DNA of 64,000 nucleotides, taken from contig CM048842.1 of the NCBI GenBank assembly GCA_026545765.1, forward strand, positions 71,661,871 to 71,725,870, read 5' to 3'. The number at the start of each line of letters is the position of its first letter. Positions within the stretch are counted from its first letter, which is position 1. The notes under the pieces were generated by a model. That model ran no database searches. It had not been told where the DNA came from and saw nothing but the letters and a program-made list of their open reading frames with translations. The DNA comes from Plantago major (Eukaryota; Streptophyta; Magnoliopsida; Lamiales; Plantaginaceae). Shown piece after piece: positions 10,714 to 23,185 of this stretch. The position numbers and the translations under genes were made by a program.

Positions 10714-12037
10714 GACTTCACACAATCCATTGTTAAGGCATTTACCATCTGGTTTCCAATGCAATAAAACAAGGAAAATCTCACTTTCCTACAAGCAAGT
10801 TAAGAATACTTAATGAGATCAATTGATGGGTTTGATTTTCTCTTTCTATGACAATTGCTCAGTATATCAGCAAGAAAGACCAGTATAGTAAAGATGTACA
10901 TTTATGACTAATACAGTATACACTTCTATATTATCAAAGTAAAAGGGAGACCATGTATATAAAATCCACACGGTCTACTAATGCCGCAACCAGTTTCTCT
11001 CCATCATTTTGTACGCTACCTAGCTAGGTTGATTTATCTCTTCATTCATCGACAACAACTCCTTGCTTGGATCCGACTCTACCCCAACATTCCCCTTGTA
11101 GGACTGCTCCTGAGCAGTTTTTGGCATTTTCTGCCTCTATCCTGCCATTCCCTAAAAATTGGTGGTTGTCGCTAGTATTTTTATTCCTAGACTCTTGCTT
11201 ACTTGTCGCTACTGATCGCTGAACTTCCCGACACAACGTCGACTTTCAAGTTGATACTTTAATATTCCTAGTTTTTTGTTTCTTTTCAATTTCTCTCTAT
11301 CTTATGTTTGCTTCTCAATCTATATATCATGAAATTTGATCCAGTAAAAACAATCGATTAAGTCCTAGCAACTTAATTGAATATTCAAAACCCTAATATA
11401 AGCAGTTACCTCTATTATCTAAAGACCAATTGTATTTCTAATTTATATGAAGAAAGAAGTTTGAAATATCACGTTATATATATAGGTGAATAACTACATT
11501 TGAGCTTCGCCTTCTTTTCCTTTATGTTTTCGGCCTTGGTGAATCTCACACGGAGTATATCATAATGTGTGGTTTCACCTTCTTTTCCTTTACAAAACAT
11601 CCAAATACTAATAATCTTCCAAGTGGATTTTGAGATGTTAAGGATAACAAGTGCGATTGTGACTTATATGATACAGTGAGATCCTAATGTGTGTCCTCCT
11701 GCCAAATGGGGCATGTTCAGTTTTCATGTTGCTAACTGAAATTAAACAACAAAATAAACTTGACCCTTGAGAGCTTAACCGACTAAGCAGGCTTACACTC
11801 GATTTTATACTATCAAGAGAAGTCAATAAAAAAGATGCAGCAGTAAGAATTGATCAAACTGAAATTTCAGTAATACATTGGTGCACCAATGAAATCCAAT
11901 TGCTGGCACACATCTAAATTACGTGAAATTATTGCCCGTATCCACCTGCTGAAAGGTGATATTATTAATAACTACTCTTTAGTTTATGATCCAAGTTTGC
12001 CGGCAATCGAGTGACTGAATAACAAAAAGGTACATCA
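10708..12037. other. Intergenic / 3' flank of NDPK gene
   Basis: AT-rich with no convincing coding exons or RNA gene. The right end (about 11,840-12,037) should hold the NDPK 3' UTR. Two similar TTCCTTTATG/TTTCCTTTAC-containing stretches lie around 11,510 and 11,580. Confidence 0.4.
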
Positions 12038-14707
12038 TCAGTTGTCACCGTACAACCACTTCTCAGTATTGCTCGTGAAACTGACCAATTCCTCAGGTTT
12101 AAACCATAAGCTGATTTCGTCCTTGGCAGTTTCAGGGCCATCGCTACCATGAATAATGTTTCTGCAATCACAAATAAGGACAGAATATCACAATCACAAT
12201 ACTATACATTTACAGGTGAAGTTCACAAAAATGGAGCATCACTAAGTGAAGTGTGTATTATATCTGCACAGGACATACCTTCCTACTACAACAGCCAAGT
12301 CTCCCCTGATGGTTCCAGGTTCTGATTTCTGGGGATCTGTCGCTCCAATGAGTTTACGACCGTACCTGATCACTCCTTCACCTTCCCATACCTACATGTA
12401 GATGAATATCCTCATTACAGTATCTACATAAGATTTTTTGCAGCAGATATGGAGCAGTAGAGCTTTTTCTTACCATGGCAATGACTGGTCCAGAGCTAAG
12501 GAAATCACACAGCCCGTTAAAGAAAGGTCTTTCCTTGAGGTCATGGTAATGCCTCTGGGCGAAGGCCTTGGTAGGAATCACAACCTTGATCCCCACAAGT
12601 TTGAATCCTTTCCTTTCAAAGCGAGAGATGATTTCAGAGATCTGAGACCAATAGCAACTTAGTCATAATGAGTTGAATTCAGGCGCAGAATCAGACAATT
12701 GAAAAGATTAGGACTAGGACCAGCCAGACAACATAATATCTTGTGGCTTTCTATCTCTCTCTCTCTCTTTCTTTTTTTTTTTTTTTTTTCGGAACTAAAT
12801 ATCGTGTACTAAACTGCAGCTCCCTTTCAGCAAAAAAAAGGTGTACAGTATATTTATAAGACCCAAGTCACAAAGCTTTCCAAGCAGATTAGTTCTGAAT
12901 TAGAAAGAGCAACTTTTGAGAAAGACCGTCTCTCAGAGAGACCAAATCACATATTGGTACAAACATCGCATATTTAGCAACAAACATCACATGTTTAGAA
13001 ATGCAGGTAATGCAAGTATAATGCATGTTAATTATACACAAGATGTTTGAAGTCAAACATATGATTTTTGCACGTAAATATGTGATGTTGAATTGGTCTC
13101 TCCGAGAAATAGCCAATTGGTCTCACAAAAGTTTGTAATTAGAAATAGCCAATTTAAAAGGCTCAGTAGAAGCTTACCAATCCTCTTTGAACACCATCTG
13201 GCTTGATAGCGATGAAAGTTCGCTCCATCTTCAAAAAGCAAAAACAACGATTGTCAGAAATTGAATAAACAGCAGATAAGCAAGAATACAGAGAAGGTTT
13301 CATGAAATACCTCGGCAGCATGTGCCTCTTGTTCCTGAAGCATGAAAGCTGTTGTACAAAGCAAAGGGACAGAGATGATCATTTTCAAATTTCAATAAAT
13401 TATGTAACTTAATGTATACTAGACTTCGAGGCAAAGTGTGATCCATCAGAAAAATATAATTAGGCCACATGAAAGCTTCCAACATTTATAGAAAAAGCCA
13501 AAGCAATTTGACACAAAACTTATCTAGCATGTAGAGTAGAATATAGGCTGATAATTGGAGCTGGAGCCAAACTATTTGCTTTGAATAGAGAAACAATTTC
13601 GAGGAATTACAAAACTAAGGTCAAATCCTTACAACAACTTCAGCAGATTTTCTCCATCTCAAATCTCAATTACAAAATGAGTACCAGTTGCTTTTGTAGA
13701 GGCTTCAGTTACTACAGTGCAAAATGTATTCCTATAATACAAACAACATGCTAAGATGATAATCTTTAGTTGATAGCAGCTGTTGATTACTGATAGTTTT
13801 ATTCTGATACTCAATTTTTGCATTTATTTTTCATTCTCTATTTGATCTTTGAGAGGAAATAAAAATCTTGATGCCCATCTCATTAAGGGGAAAAAAAAAC
13901 TGTACGCCATTTGTGCGGTTTAGCATATGTATGTGGTAAACAAGCTCATATGAAAGAACATCTTAGAGATAAGCTGCATTGGTACCTGCTGCGGGCAGGG
14001 CAAAGAGTCCAGAAATCCACCCACTGTTTGCATTTCCTGATGCATATGAAGCGAGAGATGACAATCTTCCTCTCCCTGAAACTGCAGCGGCTGCAGCTAC
14101 TCGTCCTCCTGCCATACCATACCATATCATACCAAGTTATTTTCGACATTTACGAATAAAAGAATGAATCCTTGGAAACTAGAATGATCTGTTCTAGCAC
14201 TTCACTTTCTTAATCATGATATAATACATGTAACATTATAGACTCAGCTAAAGCTATTAAGATGCCTTTCACCACCCCAAAGTGTGACTTCAAATACTAC
14301 TTCCGAATTCCGATCATTAAAAATCCAATCGATTTCAAACCAGACGGTAATACATAATACTAATAAATCAGTCGAGATCAAATCAATAGCAGCCTTAATC
14401 AATTTCATGTCATCTAAAAACAATGAAACATCAAAATCTCATCCATACAGTAATTAGCAAGCATCAGACAATCAATCAAGTCACACTGATGAACACAATC
14501 TAAGCTCAAATCAATCCAAAAACATAAAGCATTGCAGATCTAAACTGCATCATGATTCATACATGAAATCTAGGTAAATTGACATTGAGCAATCAATTAT
14601 CACGATTGAAAACAATGAAACAGTAGATTACCGGAGAAGGAACGAGTGGATTGCTTGGAAGCAGCAGAGAGAAGAGACCTGGCGGATCTGCAAATCTGAG
14701 ACCTCAT
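12038..14707 (-). CDS. Nucleoside diphosphate kinase, mitochondrial type (NDPK3/4-like)
   Basis: Seven exons on minus: 14707-14632, 14108-13986, 13348-13311, 13228-13178, 12641-12474, 12391-12279 and 12161-12038. They sum to 693 nt (230 aa plus stop) with consistent phases. Residues 1-79 form an Arg/Ser/Ala-rich presequence ([20 protein letters not shown]) ending [17 protein letters not shown], as in plant organellar NDPKs. The kinase domain starts at M80 ([16 protein letters not shown]); the phospho-accepting His is H194 in NIIHGSD. PHD-type motifs [12 protein letters not shown] and [11 protein letters not shown] are intact, and the C-terminus is EKWLYGDN. It transfers the gamma-phosphate between NTPs and NDPs; in plants this type is placed in the mitochondrial intermembrane space. 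From memory, the neighbouring PH gene is also adjacent in Arabidopsis (NDPK4, At4g23900). Confidence 0.95.
12905..13140. mobile_element. MITE in NDPK intron 4
   Basis: About 235 bp with imperfect inverted ends (ACTTTTGAG-AAAGACCGTCTCTC... against ...GAGACCAATTGGTCTCACAAAAGT). The flanks ATTAGAAAGAGC and ATTAGAAATAGC may be a decayed target duplication. A second, longer-diverged copy is at about 22,523-23,185. The superfamily is not certain; long imperfect TIRs and a roughly 9-12 bp duplication suggest Mutator-like. Confidence 0.55.
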
Positions 14708-15137
14708 TTTCGAAGAATCGATTTACTGTTGAGTGGGAGTGAGAAGTGCAAATGAATGTGTGACAAATTGTGATTGTCCGATCCGATTGACAGTTATATT
14801 TATTTGTGTGTGAAAGTGTCTCGATTGGTGTGGTTTTCCGTCACTAATGAGACAGACCTTTGTTAGTTACCAAATGTGATAAATCTGTAAGAGCAGAAAC
14901 AGTAAAAGTGAGTTATGGTTGGATTGGGTCAAAATGTATGTACCTTACCCGAATTGTTGGGCTGAGAACAGTTGCTCAATCTGGTCAAGTGTCTCCAAAC
15001 TTATTGGTTGGTTGGAGATGTGACCTGTTTGGTGAGACATTAGCTCCTGAACCGCGTGCTACAATATTCTTAAATCAGTTACCATTCGACTTATTAGAAC
15101 ATTTTGTAAATAAGCAATGGTTCATTCAATAGTAAAT
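14708..15137. promoter_or_regulatory. NDPK promoter/5' UTR region
   Basis: This interval lies between the NDPK start codon and the left end of the 15.1-18.1 kb repeat element. A TATA-like TTATATTTATTTG (minus: CAAATAAATATAA) is about 90 bp upstream of the ATG. No other gene seen. Confidence 0.4.
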
Positions 15138-15289
15138 TGTATATAAGGACCACTTTGTGGGTTGAGCTTGCATAAAAGAACCACTCAAAAAATTTATTGC
15201 AAAAAGGACCATTCTATTTTCTGTGCCCTAATTCCTTCCCTGATTTTCCAAAATACCCTTATTCCTTTCTTATTCTTCCAGCATCCTTT

Positions 15290-15580
15290 CTTCCTCCAGC
15301 ATCCTTTCTTCCTCATCTCTCTTTGCTATTTTCACCTATTTTCTTCTCGTTTTCGACATGAATTAGTACGGACTTGCTTTTTATTTTCTCACGCTTTCTT
15401 CCTCCAACACCCTTTCTTCCTCATCTCTCTTTGCTATTTTCACCTATTTTCTTCTCGTTTTCGACATGGATTAGTACGGACTTGCTTTTTATTTTCTCAC
15501 GCTTTCTTCCTCCAGCACCCTTTCTTCCTCATCTCTCTTTGCTATTTTCACCTATTTTCTTCTCGTTTTCGACATGAATT
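15290..15580 (+). repeat. 108-bp tandem repeat, about 2.7 copies
   Basis: CCTCATCTCTCTTTGC starts at 15,311, 15,419 and 15,527, an exact 108-bp period, and CTCGTTTTCGACATG recurs in each. The period is a multiple of 3, so it gives a repetitive open frame that I do not consider a gene. Confidence 0.9.
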
Positions 15581-15669
15581 TCATGGCTTCATTATTTTCG
15601 TGTTTTTGTTTTTGTACATTATTTTCGTGTTTTTGTTTTTTAGAATTTTCCCCTTTTGTGTTGTGTTGT

Positions 15670-17990
15670 GGAACCTGAAACTAACTTTATGAGATCATAA
15701 ACTAACTTTAATGAATAAGAACCTAACTTCTGAGTTTCTGAAACTAATACTTATGTTGTATTTTGTTCTGAAACTAACATTGTTGGCCTTGAAACTAACA
15801 TTAATGAACAAGAAATTAACTTCTGAGTTTCTAAAACTAACTTTAATGAACCTGAAACTAACTTTTTGAGTTACTGAAACTAATACTAATGATGCTGAAA
15901 CTAACAGAAAAAATCTTGAAACTAACATTGTTTACATTATTTTATGTGTTTTTGTTTTTTAGAATTTTTCCTTTTGTGTTGTGTGATGGAACCTGAAACT
16001 AACTTCAGGTTTTCTACCGTCAGTCAAAGTGTCGCCCTGACTATTGTCAGTCAATGTATCGACATCTGACACGTGTCCGTTGCTCGGTATCGCCCTCAAC
16101 CGTTGCTCGGTATCGCCCTCAACCGTTGCTCTGTGTCGCCCTCAACCATTGCTCTGTATCGTCTTCAACCACTATTTTTGTTTTTTTTAAAACTATTATC
16201 TTCTTCCAAAAATTTTAATTATTAAAATTTTAACTCTCCTTCCCCAATCCCCACCACCACCCACCACCCACCATCTTCTTCCCCACCACCAACACCGCAC
16301 ACCACCACCAAAATCACTGTCGGAGCTTCTATATATGGCGGAAAGCTGATCAGTTTTTTTTCTTTTTTCCGGAGATTCCATGGCGGAAGCTCCGATCTGG
16401 AGCTTCCACGCCATCCAAAAAAAAAAGGAGCTTCCATGGTGGAAGCTGAGCTTCCGCCATCCGGCAAGGCGGCGTAGCCGATCCATGGCGGAAGCTCCAT
16501 CAAGCTTTCAAGGCTTAGGTTAGAGTAAAAATATTTTTTAAATATATTTAAATAATTTAAAGCGACGTATGCGGTTGGAGCAACACGTAGCGCAACACCT
16601 TGTGCGACACGAGCGACACCCCATGGCAACACTTAGTGCGAAATGTAACAGATTATTCGATCTCCACCGTTAAAATTTTAATCTAATGGATCAAAATAGG
16701 TGATTGTCTTGACTGACGGTAAAAAGCCCCGACTAACTTTCTATGTTCCCGAAACTAACTTTAGTGAACATGAAACTAACTTTTGAGTTCCTGAAATTAA
16801 CTTTAATGAACATACAACTAACATTAATAAACATGAAACTAACTTCTGAGTTCCTGAAACTAGCTTAATAAACCTGAAACTAACTTTTAGTGAACCTGAA
16901 ACTAACTTCTGAGTTCCTGAAACTAGCTTAATGACCCTGAAACCAGGTTTTGTGGTTCTGAAACCAGGTTTTGTGGTTCTGAAACTAACATAAAAGATCT
17001 TGAAACTAATATAAAGGCACCTGAAACTAACTTCAGTGCACCTGAAACTAATATAAAGGCACCTGAATCTAACTTCTGAATTCCTGAAGCCAGCTTAATG
17101 AATCTGAAACTAACTTTTAGTGAATAAGAAACTAACTTCTGAGTTCCTGAAACTAGCTAGAATAGATTTGAAACTAAGCTTAATGACCCTGAAACTAACT
17201 TTAGTGGGCCTGAAACTAACATTTGTTAGGCCAGAAACTAACATCAGAAGTTGACAATGGGTTTAGGACGGGTCATATACGCCTCAACCCGTCCTAAACC
17301 CTAATTAAGACCGTAGCTTCCGGAGGGTGTTTTCAAATTCAGTTGATTTAGGGGTTCACCATTCCCCTTAGGGTTTTAGAATTTACGATGAAACTAACTG
17401 AAACCAGCAAAAGTTGCTGTGAAACTAACATTAATGAACATGAAACTAACTTTTGAGTTCCTGAAACTAACTTTAATGAACATGAAACTAACTTTTAGTT
17501 CCTGAAACTAACATTAATGAACATGAAACTAACTTATGAGTTCCTAAAACTAGCTTAATGAACCTGAAACTAACTTTTAGTGAACCTGAAACTAACATTA
17601 ATGAACATTAAACTAACTTCTGAGTTCCTGAAACTAGCTTAATGACCCTGAAACCAGGTTTTGTGGTTCTGAAACTAACATAAAAGATTTTGAAACTAAT
17701 ATAAAGTCACCTAAAACTAACTTCAGTGCACCTGAAACTAATATAAAGACACCTGAAATTAACTTCTGAGTTCCTGAAACTAGCTTAATGAACATGAAAC
17801 TAACTTTTAGTTCCTGAAACTAACATTAATGAACATGAAACTAACCCACTTGCACTGAAACTAACTAATCATGCACTGAAACTAACTCACTTGCCCTGAA
17901 TCTAAGTAATCATGCACTGAAACTAAGTAATCATGCCTGAAACTAACTAATCATGCACTGAAACTAAGTAATCATGCAAAACTAGCGAGG
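15670..17990 (+). repeat. GAAACTAAC-type minisatellite
   Basis: Units of roughly 20-25 bp with consensus CCTGAAACTAACTTTAATGA and variants (TTTTGAGTT, TTAGTGAA, AATATAAAGGCA) repeat for over 1.6 kb in total, interrupted at about 16,009-16,726. The right end degenerates into CACTGAAACTAACTAATCATG units. Higher-order blocks are visible: the CCAGGTTTTGTGGTTCTGAA segment occurs three times (about 16,945, 16,965 and 17,650). Confidence 0.9.
16009..16726. mobile_element. Small TIR element nested in the minisatellite
   Basis: Left end TTTTCTACCGTCAGTCAA and right end TTGACTGACGGTAAAAAG are inverted repeats of about 17 bp; together they interrupt the minisatellite. The interior is non-coding, with CACCACCCA and GGAAGCTCC-rich stretches. 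A target duplication was not resolved. Confidence 0.55.
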
Positions 17991-18107
17991 GGTAGTTTTG
18001 TCCAGTCAAGTGTGGAATAAGTTAGAATGGTTTTAGTTGCAACACTTTTAGCGAGTGAACTTTATTTGATATAGTTTCACTAAAGTGATTTATATAGGTA
18101 ATTCTCC

Positions 18108-18772
18108 CTTATCTAATTTCAACAAAGTTCGAGTTCTTCTTGTAAGTTGATTGTTTCAAAAAAAATTACAGAACACTGCTGAATGCATATTTGAAAAAGC
18201 AGAATAATAGGTAAAGCAGGTAAATTACTTGATCCAGACAGGGCCGAACTTTTTTGCTCAAAGAATGGTATGCTCTACTTTAGTTATTCTCTTGTTCTTT
18301 CCTTTGGTCATGGTTAATCTCTTCTTCAAATACCACAATACACGCACAGGATTCAAAGTTTGCATACAATATGGATGGCATTAAATCAAAAGCAACTTAT
18401 TTTATATTGAAGGTCATAAATATATTTAAAAAATACTACTAATCATGTCTATATATGGCATTTTTCAATACAAGCAAATGAATTACTAGTAGTTTTATAT
18501 TCCTCCGCATTCAGCATAATCTGGACTGGAACGCAAACATGATAGATGGATGCATATATTCCAAAACATGTATGAATGCTGGTTTCAGAATTCGGAGTTA
18601 GAGAGTTCTGACTTGCAATAATTTCTGTATCACGACATTTTACCAGCTCTTTGCAATTTACAGGTTAAAGTTGCAAGCTGCGTCTGTCAATATTGCTCTA
18701 CAGTTTTGTTTCGTATATGTACAATAACTAATCTTCGTGAGATTGATTTCTATACATATATGCACGGGTACA
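18108..18772. other. Intergenic / 3' flank of PH-like gene
   Basis: AT-rich, no coding signal. It includes the probable 3' UTR of the minus-strand gene ending at 18,773. Confidence 0.4.
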
Positions 18773-21620
18773 CTACATATGGATATCCTGCTTTGTGGGA
18801 CTAGGTTCATCAAGATCTTCAGAATCCGATACCAATTTGCAGTCAGTCCTTAGTGCTGCCAACCACGAATCAACCTGTAGAAGACAGGAAGAATAGTTTG
18901 AGAAGGCACAAACTAAGAAATCAACGTGAGTCCAGAATCAGGAAACCTCCATGGACAGAACCCCAACTTACATATAGTTAGAAGAAATGTTTGATCCTTC
19001 ATTTAGTTCAGTAGCAGTGTAGCATCCAAGGATAGTGAAATAATTCAGGTTGAAACTTTTGACATAATTTAACTTCTTTCACAAAATATCTTGAGTTCAC
19101 CCGGAAAATTTAAACACTCAATTGCTTTGCAAAAGCATCAGTATCTTTATTCCAACAATTATTCTCATATCATCCTTTTTCATGCAGGTACTATTCCAAT
19201 TTCCAACCATATTAAAAGTTGATATGCACTTGTATAAATGAGAAGAATGTGTGAATGCTTCCATTCTACTCTTTTTATTTCTTCCCCCTCTTTTTTGAGC
19301 TCCTATGAGAACGTGAACTATATACGGTTTATGTAATTGATGAAGATGAAGCTGAAACAAACACTACAATCAATCTGATTAGGTAGGAGTAAAAGTTTAT
19401 GTACCAGCATCAGTGAGGTGCTAGAGCACTCATATCGTAGACCATGACGTGTTGAGATAAAGAAGCAATATCTTGTTTCTTCATCTTCTCTTTTTGGGCT
19501 AGGAAGATAATCAACATCAACAACTTCAGATAGGAGGGTTGAGTCCTGGGGGCTTAAATCTGCAAGATAATGGAACTTATTGAGCCAATGTAATTCTTTC
19601 AGCAAATCTAAGAAACAAAAGCATCATCAAACTTACATTAACTATAGCAAAACGTAATTTATATAACAAGATATAAGGCGAGGCACATATTGCCTCACAC
19701 TGAGAACAATATTGCCCCTAACAAATAATCTTATCAACAAGAAAAGGAGAGAAACAGTTTAATTCATTAGGGCACAGCGCATGTCACAGGGATATAATTG
19801 AAGAGCATGTATGGCGTTTGATGAAAATATATGTATTAAGTTCCAATAGTCCATTAAGAAGACAATAATTCATGTACAGTTAGTACGATATCAATAATTA
19901 TCAGTAAGATGCATGCATTGAGTTATTGCGCCAAAATACTGACAAATGCAACCATTAAACAGAAGGAAAAAAAAAAGATAGTTCGACAAAGGCGTCCAGA
20001 CATTGTTATCTATTACTTCTGAAGTATATTAGGTTCTTAGATATATAAGATTCTCGAGGTCTAACAAAGAAAAACTGAGAAGTGATTTTAGAATGTCACA
20101 TAAAACTAAAACACAGAAGTACAGAAATATCCTCAAAGCAAATCAATTACCTTGAGCGAAAAGTAAAATTTATGGGGGAAAAAAAGAGAAATACCAGTGG
20201 AATTCATGTATAAATAGATACAAGATCCCTGAAGGACTACAAAGCGTTGAAGCCAGTCATCAACTTCAGTTTCATCGATGGGATCAGGTTCTCCAGGCAA
20301 TGCTGTCCATCTCTATGGAAAAAAATAGAACAGATAAAGCACACAAAATGGTAAAGTTCAACAAAATATATAAGTAGTGCAAGAAAATCAACAATACCGC
20401 TCGTATGAAGAGATAGCTTGAGAGACGAGCAGATCGCAATATTTCATCAATATGCTCTAGCCTGTACAGAGACAGTCGTACCACAAGATAAGATCAGTGG
20501 AAAAGATATAATGCTCTTAACAAGACCAGATCTCAGGTGGTGCATAGGGTGCATATGAGGAAATATGAAAATGCAAAAATCATGAATATTTTTAGGTCAG
20601 ACGAATTATTTGTTCGTGTCTTTGAAGATTGAACGATAACAATTTAAATCTATCTTTCGTGATGTGAAAAGCATGTGGATGGACTTTCAAGATTATGGAT
20701 ATGATATGACTGTCTTTAAAATTCATTCCTACTCATTTCTGTAGCCTAAATGTTTTAGCAGGACCAGTATATGTAGTATGTACCAACATGGGCCTATGGT
20801 AGGAGATCCAAACGAAGGCATGTAACAGGGTTCTCACTTAATTAAGTCAATGATCAATATCTGCAGCCTGCAGACAATTATTAACTTCTTAATCAGGGCA
20901 TTAGATTGAAAACAAGAGACTCAGGCTGTCATTTACTTACAAAATCACAATAATTTCTAGACAAAAACTTGTGTTAGACATTCTGACAGTTATGCACACT
21001 TCAAATATTAGGAAGAACCACAACACCACCCACTCAATTATTGTTAGGCTAATTCCCGAAATGTACACCCGCCTAACACAAGAATATTTACCTAATTTCT
21101 ATGATATTAAACTTCTAACTACGAAATTATGAAAACAAAGATGTTCGACTTTGCTACATCACCTACTTGTGTAAAGAAACATGGACGGGCAAGTTAATTT
21201 ATTAGTTCTGAATAATAAGTATGAACCTATTTTTGCATGAAAGCTTTAAAACAGCAAAAGCTAAAGTCATTTTTCATGATGGCATGCGTGAGGCTAGAAA
21301 AGATCCCCGCAAACAAAGAAAAGCATTTCAAAGAGCAATAAGGTATAACCATTAACCAGTGCAATGAAGATTTTCTTACTGAGCTTTATAATGAGATTCT
21401 CTTTCCTCTAATGAAGATATTTCTGAACGAAGAGATTCAACCTCCACCGCACTTAAAATAACCTTCAACGAAAATGGTTGGTTACTTGATTTGGCATAAA
21501 CGTGAAATAAGACAATGCACTTTCAATTAATAGCTGCTTCAAAACAGCTGATCATACCTTTTGCTGGCCGTCTGCAACCAATCCCCATGAAAGCCTCTTT
21601 AAATTAAATATGTTCAGCAT
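18773..21620 (-). CDS. Coiled-coil plus PH-like domain protein (At4g23895-like)
   Basis: Six exons on minus: 21620-21558, 21462-21380, 20461-20398, 20312-20195, 19559-19405 and 18874-18773, totalling 585 nt (194 aa plus stop) in phase. The protein starts MLNIFNLKRLSWGLVADGQQ, continues with a short coiled coil (residues about 28-60, VESLRSEISSLEERES) and LEHIDEILRSARLSSYLFIR. A PH-like fold follows from about residue 71 (RWTALPGEPDP, DDWLQRFVVLQGSCIYLY, YCFFISTRHGLRYECSS, VDSWLAALRTDCKL). The tail is acidic. PH domains usually bind phosphoinositides or proteins; no function is known to me for this family. The ATG choice is the first Met in frame with clear homology-like sequence; an additional 5' UTR exon towards 22.4 kb is likely. 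From memory its Arabidopsis homologue sits between NdhS and NDPK4. Confidence 0.85.
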
Positions 21621-22522
21621 GCTTCTTGGATTTTCTTCAAATAAAATCTACGTCTAAATGCTCCACTGAGGTGCTTCCCGTAAAAAGATGGATTTTTGAA
21701 TCCTGTTCCACAGAATATCCAATCATTATCATACACGGTATAATTCATTAACCTCTGCTAATCCAAGAAAAGGAAAGTTGCACCTTTCATTACAGTACCA
21801 CACCATATATTGCATCAAAATTCAATCTTCAATCATAGTTAAACAAGATACACAATTTAAGAGGTCGATTAGGTGATCCAAACAAATTCATAAGAGTCTC
21901 CAGTTTCAAAAAAGCAATGGCCACGACGACCTTATGTAGTAACACGAAATTCATCACTACAAAGATCAATGTTGCAACAAAATAGTATAGCCCTAACAAT
22001 CCACCAGAAAAAACTCAATGTAAGCTGATAAAAAGAAAACTCTTTCTATCAGGTTGTACAACAAACAGCTACCTGAGGGGGAATTATGAGCTGGAGAGCA
22101 ATATATGAAAACAGAAATACAGAAAGGAAACAGCTTTGAGCTAAACAGAATCTGTCGGCAAAAACCCACCTTGAGTTTTGCAACAACAGAATTCGTACAT
22201 CCAATTACCGATGCATCATAATTAATGACTGATTATGTTCTTTTAACCGGAGACAAAATCAGAAATTTATTGCCCAAGAAGAAGATAAATAAATTGACAG
22301 AAGATTGATTAGGAAAGGTACGAACCGTTTAATAATTTACAGATGATGTAGATAGTTGCAATCGGTCTTGCTGTGGAAGAAGTTGAGGGAGCTGAGAGGG
22401 GTTTTTTTCTGGTTCTTTTTAGTTGACACGAAAAGAGAATAAAATTTGTCTGCCCGTGATGACTCCTTCACCCTTGTTTCGTTCACTAGGATTCCTTTCT
22501 GCACTGGGGTAACTGGTAACTA
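21621..22522. promoter_or_regulatory. 5' UTR/promoter region of PH-like gene
   Basis: No further protein-coding exon recognised. A pyrimidine/purine-rich GTTGAGGGAGCTGAGAGG stretch near 22,385 could mark an untranslated first exon (minus). Transcript data would be needed for the start site. Confidence 0.35.
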
Positions 22523-23185
22523 GACCAATTCCTTAAATAGTTGGTGAGGATATGAGATCAAGATACCGTATAATGAGATCCGGATCAAACATCACATATT
22601 TAGTTAAAAACATTGTATATTTAGATATAAAAATCACCAGTCTATTTGGCATTCATCTAAAATTCACTATTAATATGTTAAAATGTTTCGGGGTATTTAT
22701 TTTGTATCTTTTACAGTAAAAAATTTAACTCAATTTTTTTCAACTAAACAATCATTATTATCTTTACACCTTATTCTTACTTTCTCCTTTACTTTTTCTA
22801 TAAAACTAACAATCATAAACCAATCAAACAACATTTAAACCAATCAAATAATCTTAAAAAAATTAAACACGTTACTTCCTTCTTACACACATTACTTTAT
22901 TCTTACACATCCTATATAACAACCCTATATAAATTTTTAACTCTATTCCAAACACTATATTTTATAACTGGACTTTTAACTCAGTTACTATTCATCAACT
23001 AAAAAATTTTCTTAACTCAATTTTTAAACTCTATACCAAACAGTCCACACATATTTAAAATTGCAGATGGTACAATTATAATGTAGATTTATTATACACA
23101 CGATATTTGAAATTAAACATATTGTTTGTAGTATGTGATGTTGACATGGTGTCCCTGAGAAATGGTCTATTGTAAAGGTTTGCAG
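22523..23185. mobile_element. MITE (family of 12.9 kb), split by a second MITE
   Basis: The outer parts (22,523-22,639 and 23,046-23,185) match the NDPK-intron MITE. They share GAGATC/GAGACC ends, ACATCACATATTTAG, TATAATG...TTATACACA and TATGTGATGTTGA in the same order. The element at 22,640-23,045 interrupts it. Confidence 0.6.
22640..23045. mobile_element. MITE, GACTGTTTGGTAT family, copy 1
   Basis: Ends are GTCTATTTGGCAT and ATACCAAACAGTC. The interior shares CAGTAAAAAATTTAACTCAA, CAATCATTAT, AACCAATCAAA and TTACTATTCATCAACTAA with the copies at 29,649-30,061 and about 48,225-48,634. No coding capacity. The TIR sequence suggests a PIF/Harbinger (Tourist) or hAT relative; the target duplication is unclear. 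Confidence 0.7.

Larger units (their letters stand above)
15138..18107. mobile_element. Long-TIR element (MULE-like?) carrying a minisatellite
   Basis: The ends are diverged inverted repeats of about 85 bp. On the left TATATAAGGACCACTTTGTG runs to AAAAGGACCATTCTA; on the right the complement reads TATATAAATCACTTTAGTG to AAAACCATTCTAAC. The interior has no transposase. It holds a 108-bp tandem triplication (about 15,290-15,580), then about 2.3 kb of GAAACTAAC-type minisatellite, with a smaller inverted-repeat element inserted at about 16,009-16,726. The flanks AGTAAATTG and GGTAATTCT could be a diverged target duplication but this is weak. The class is inferred from the long TIRs only. Confidence 0.55.

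Noticed and set aside
10375-10767. 130-codon ORF
   Set aside because: It runs straight through the tRNA-Ala gene on the opposite strand and an AT microsatellite.
13911-14159. Plus and minus ORFs overlapping NDPK exon 2
   Set aside because: Frame shadows of the real minus-strand exon 13,986-14,108.
15162-15692. 176-codon plus-strand frame rich in Phe/His/Ser
   Set aside because: It is produced by a 108-bp tandem repeat whose period is a multiple of 3; no other coding sign.
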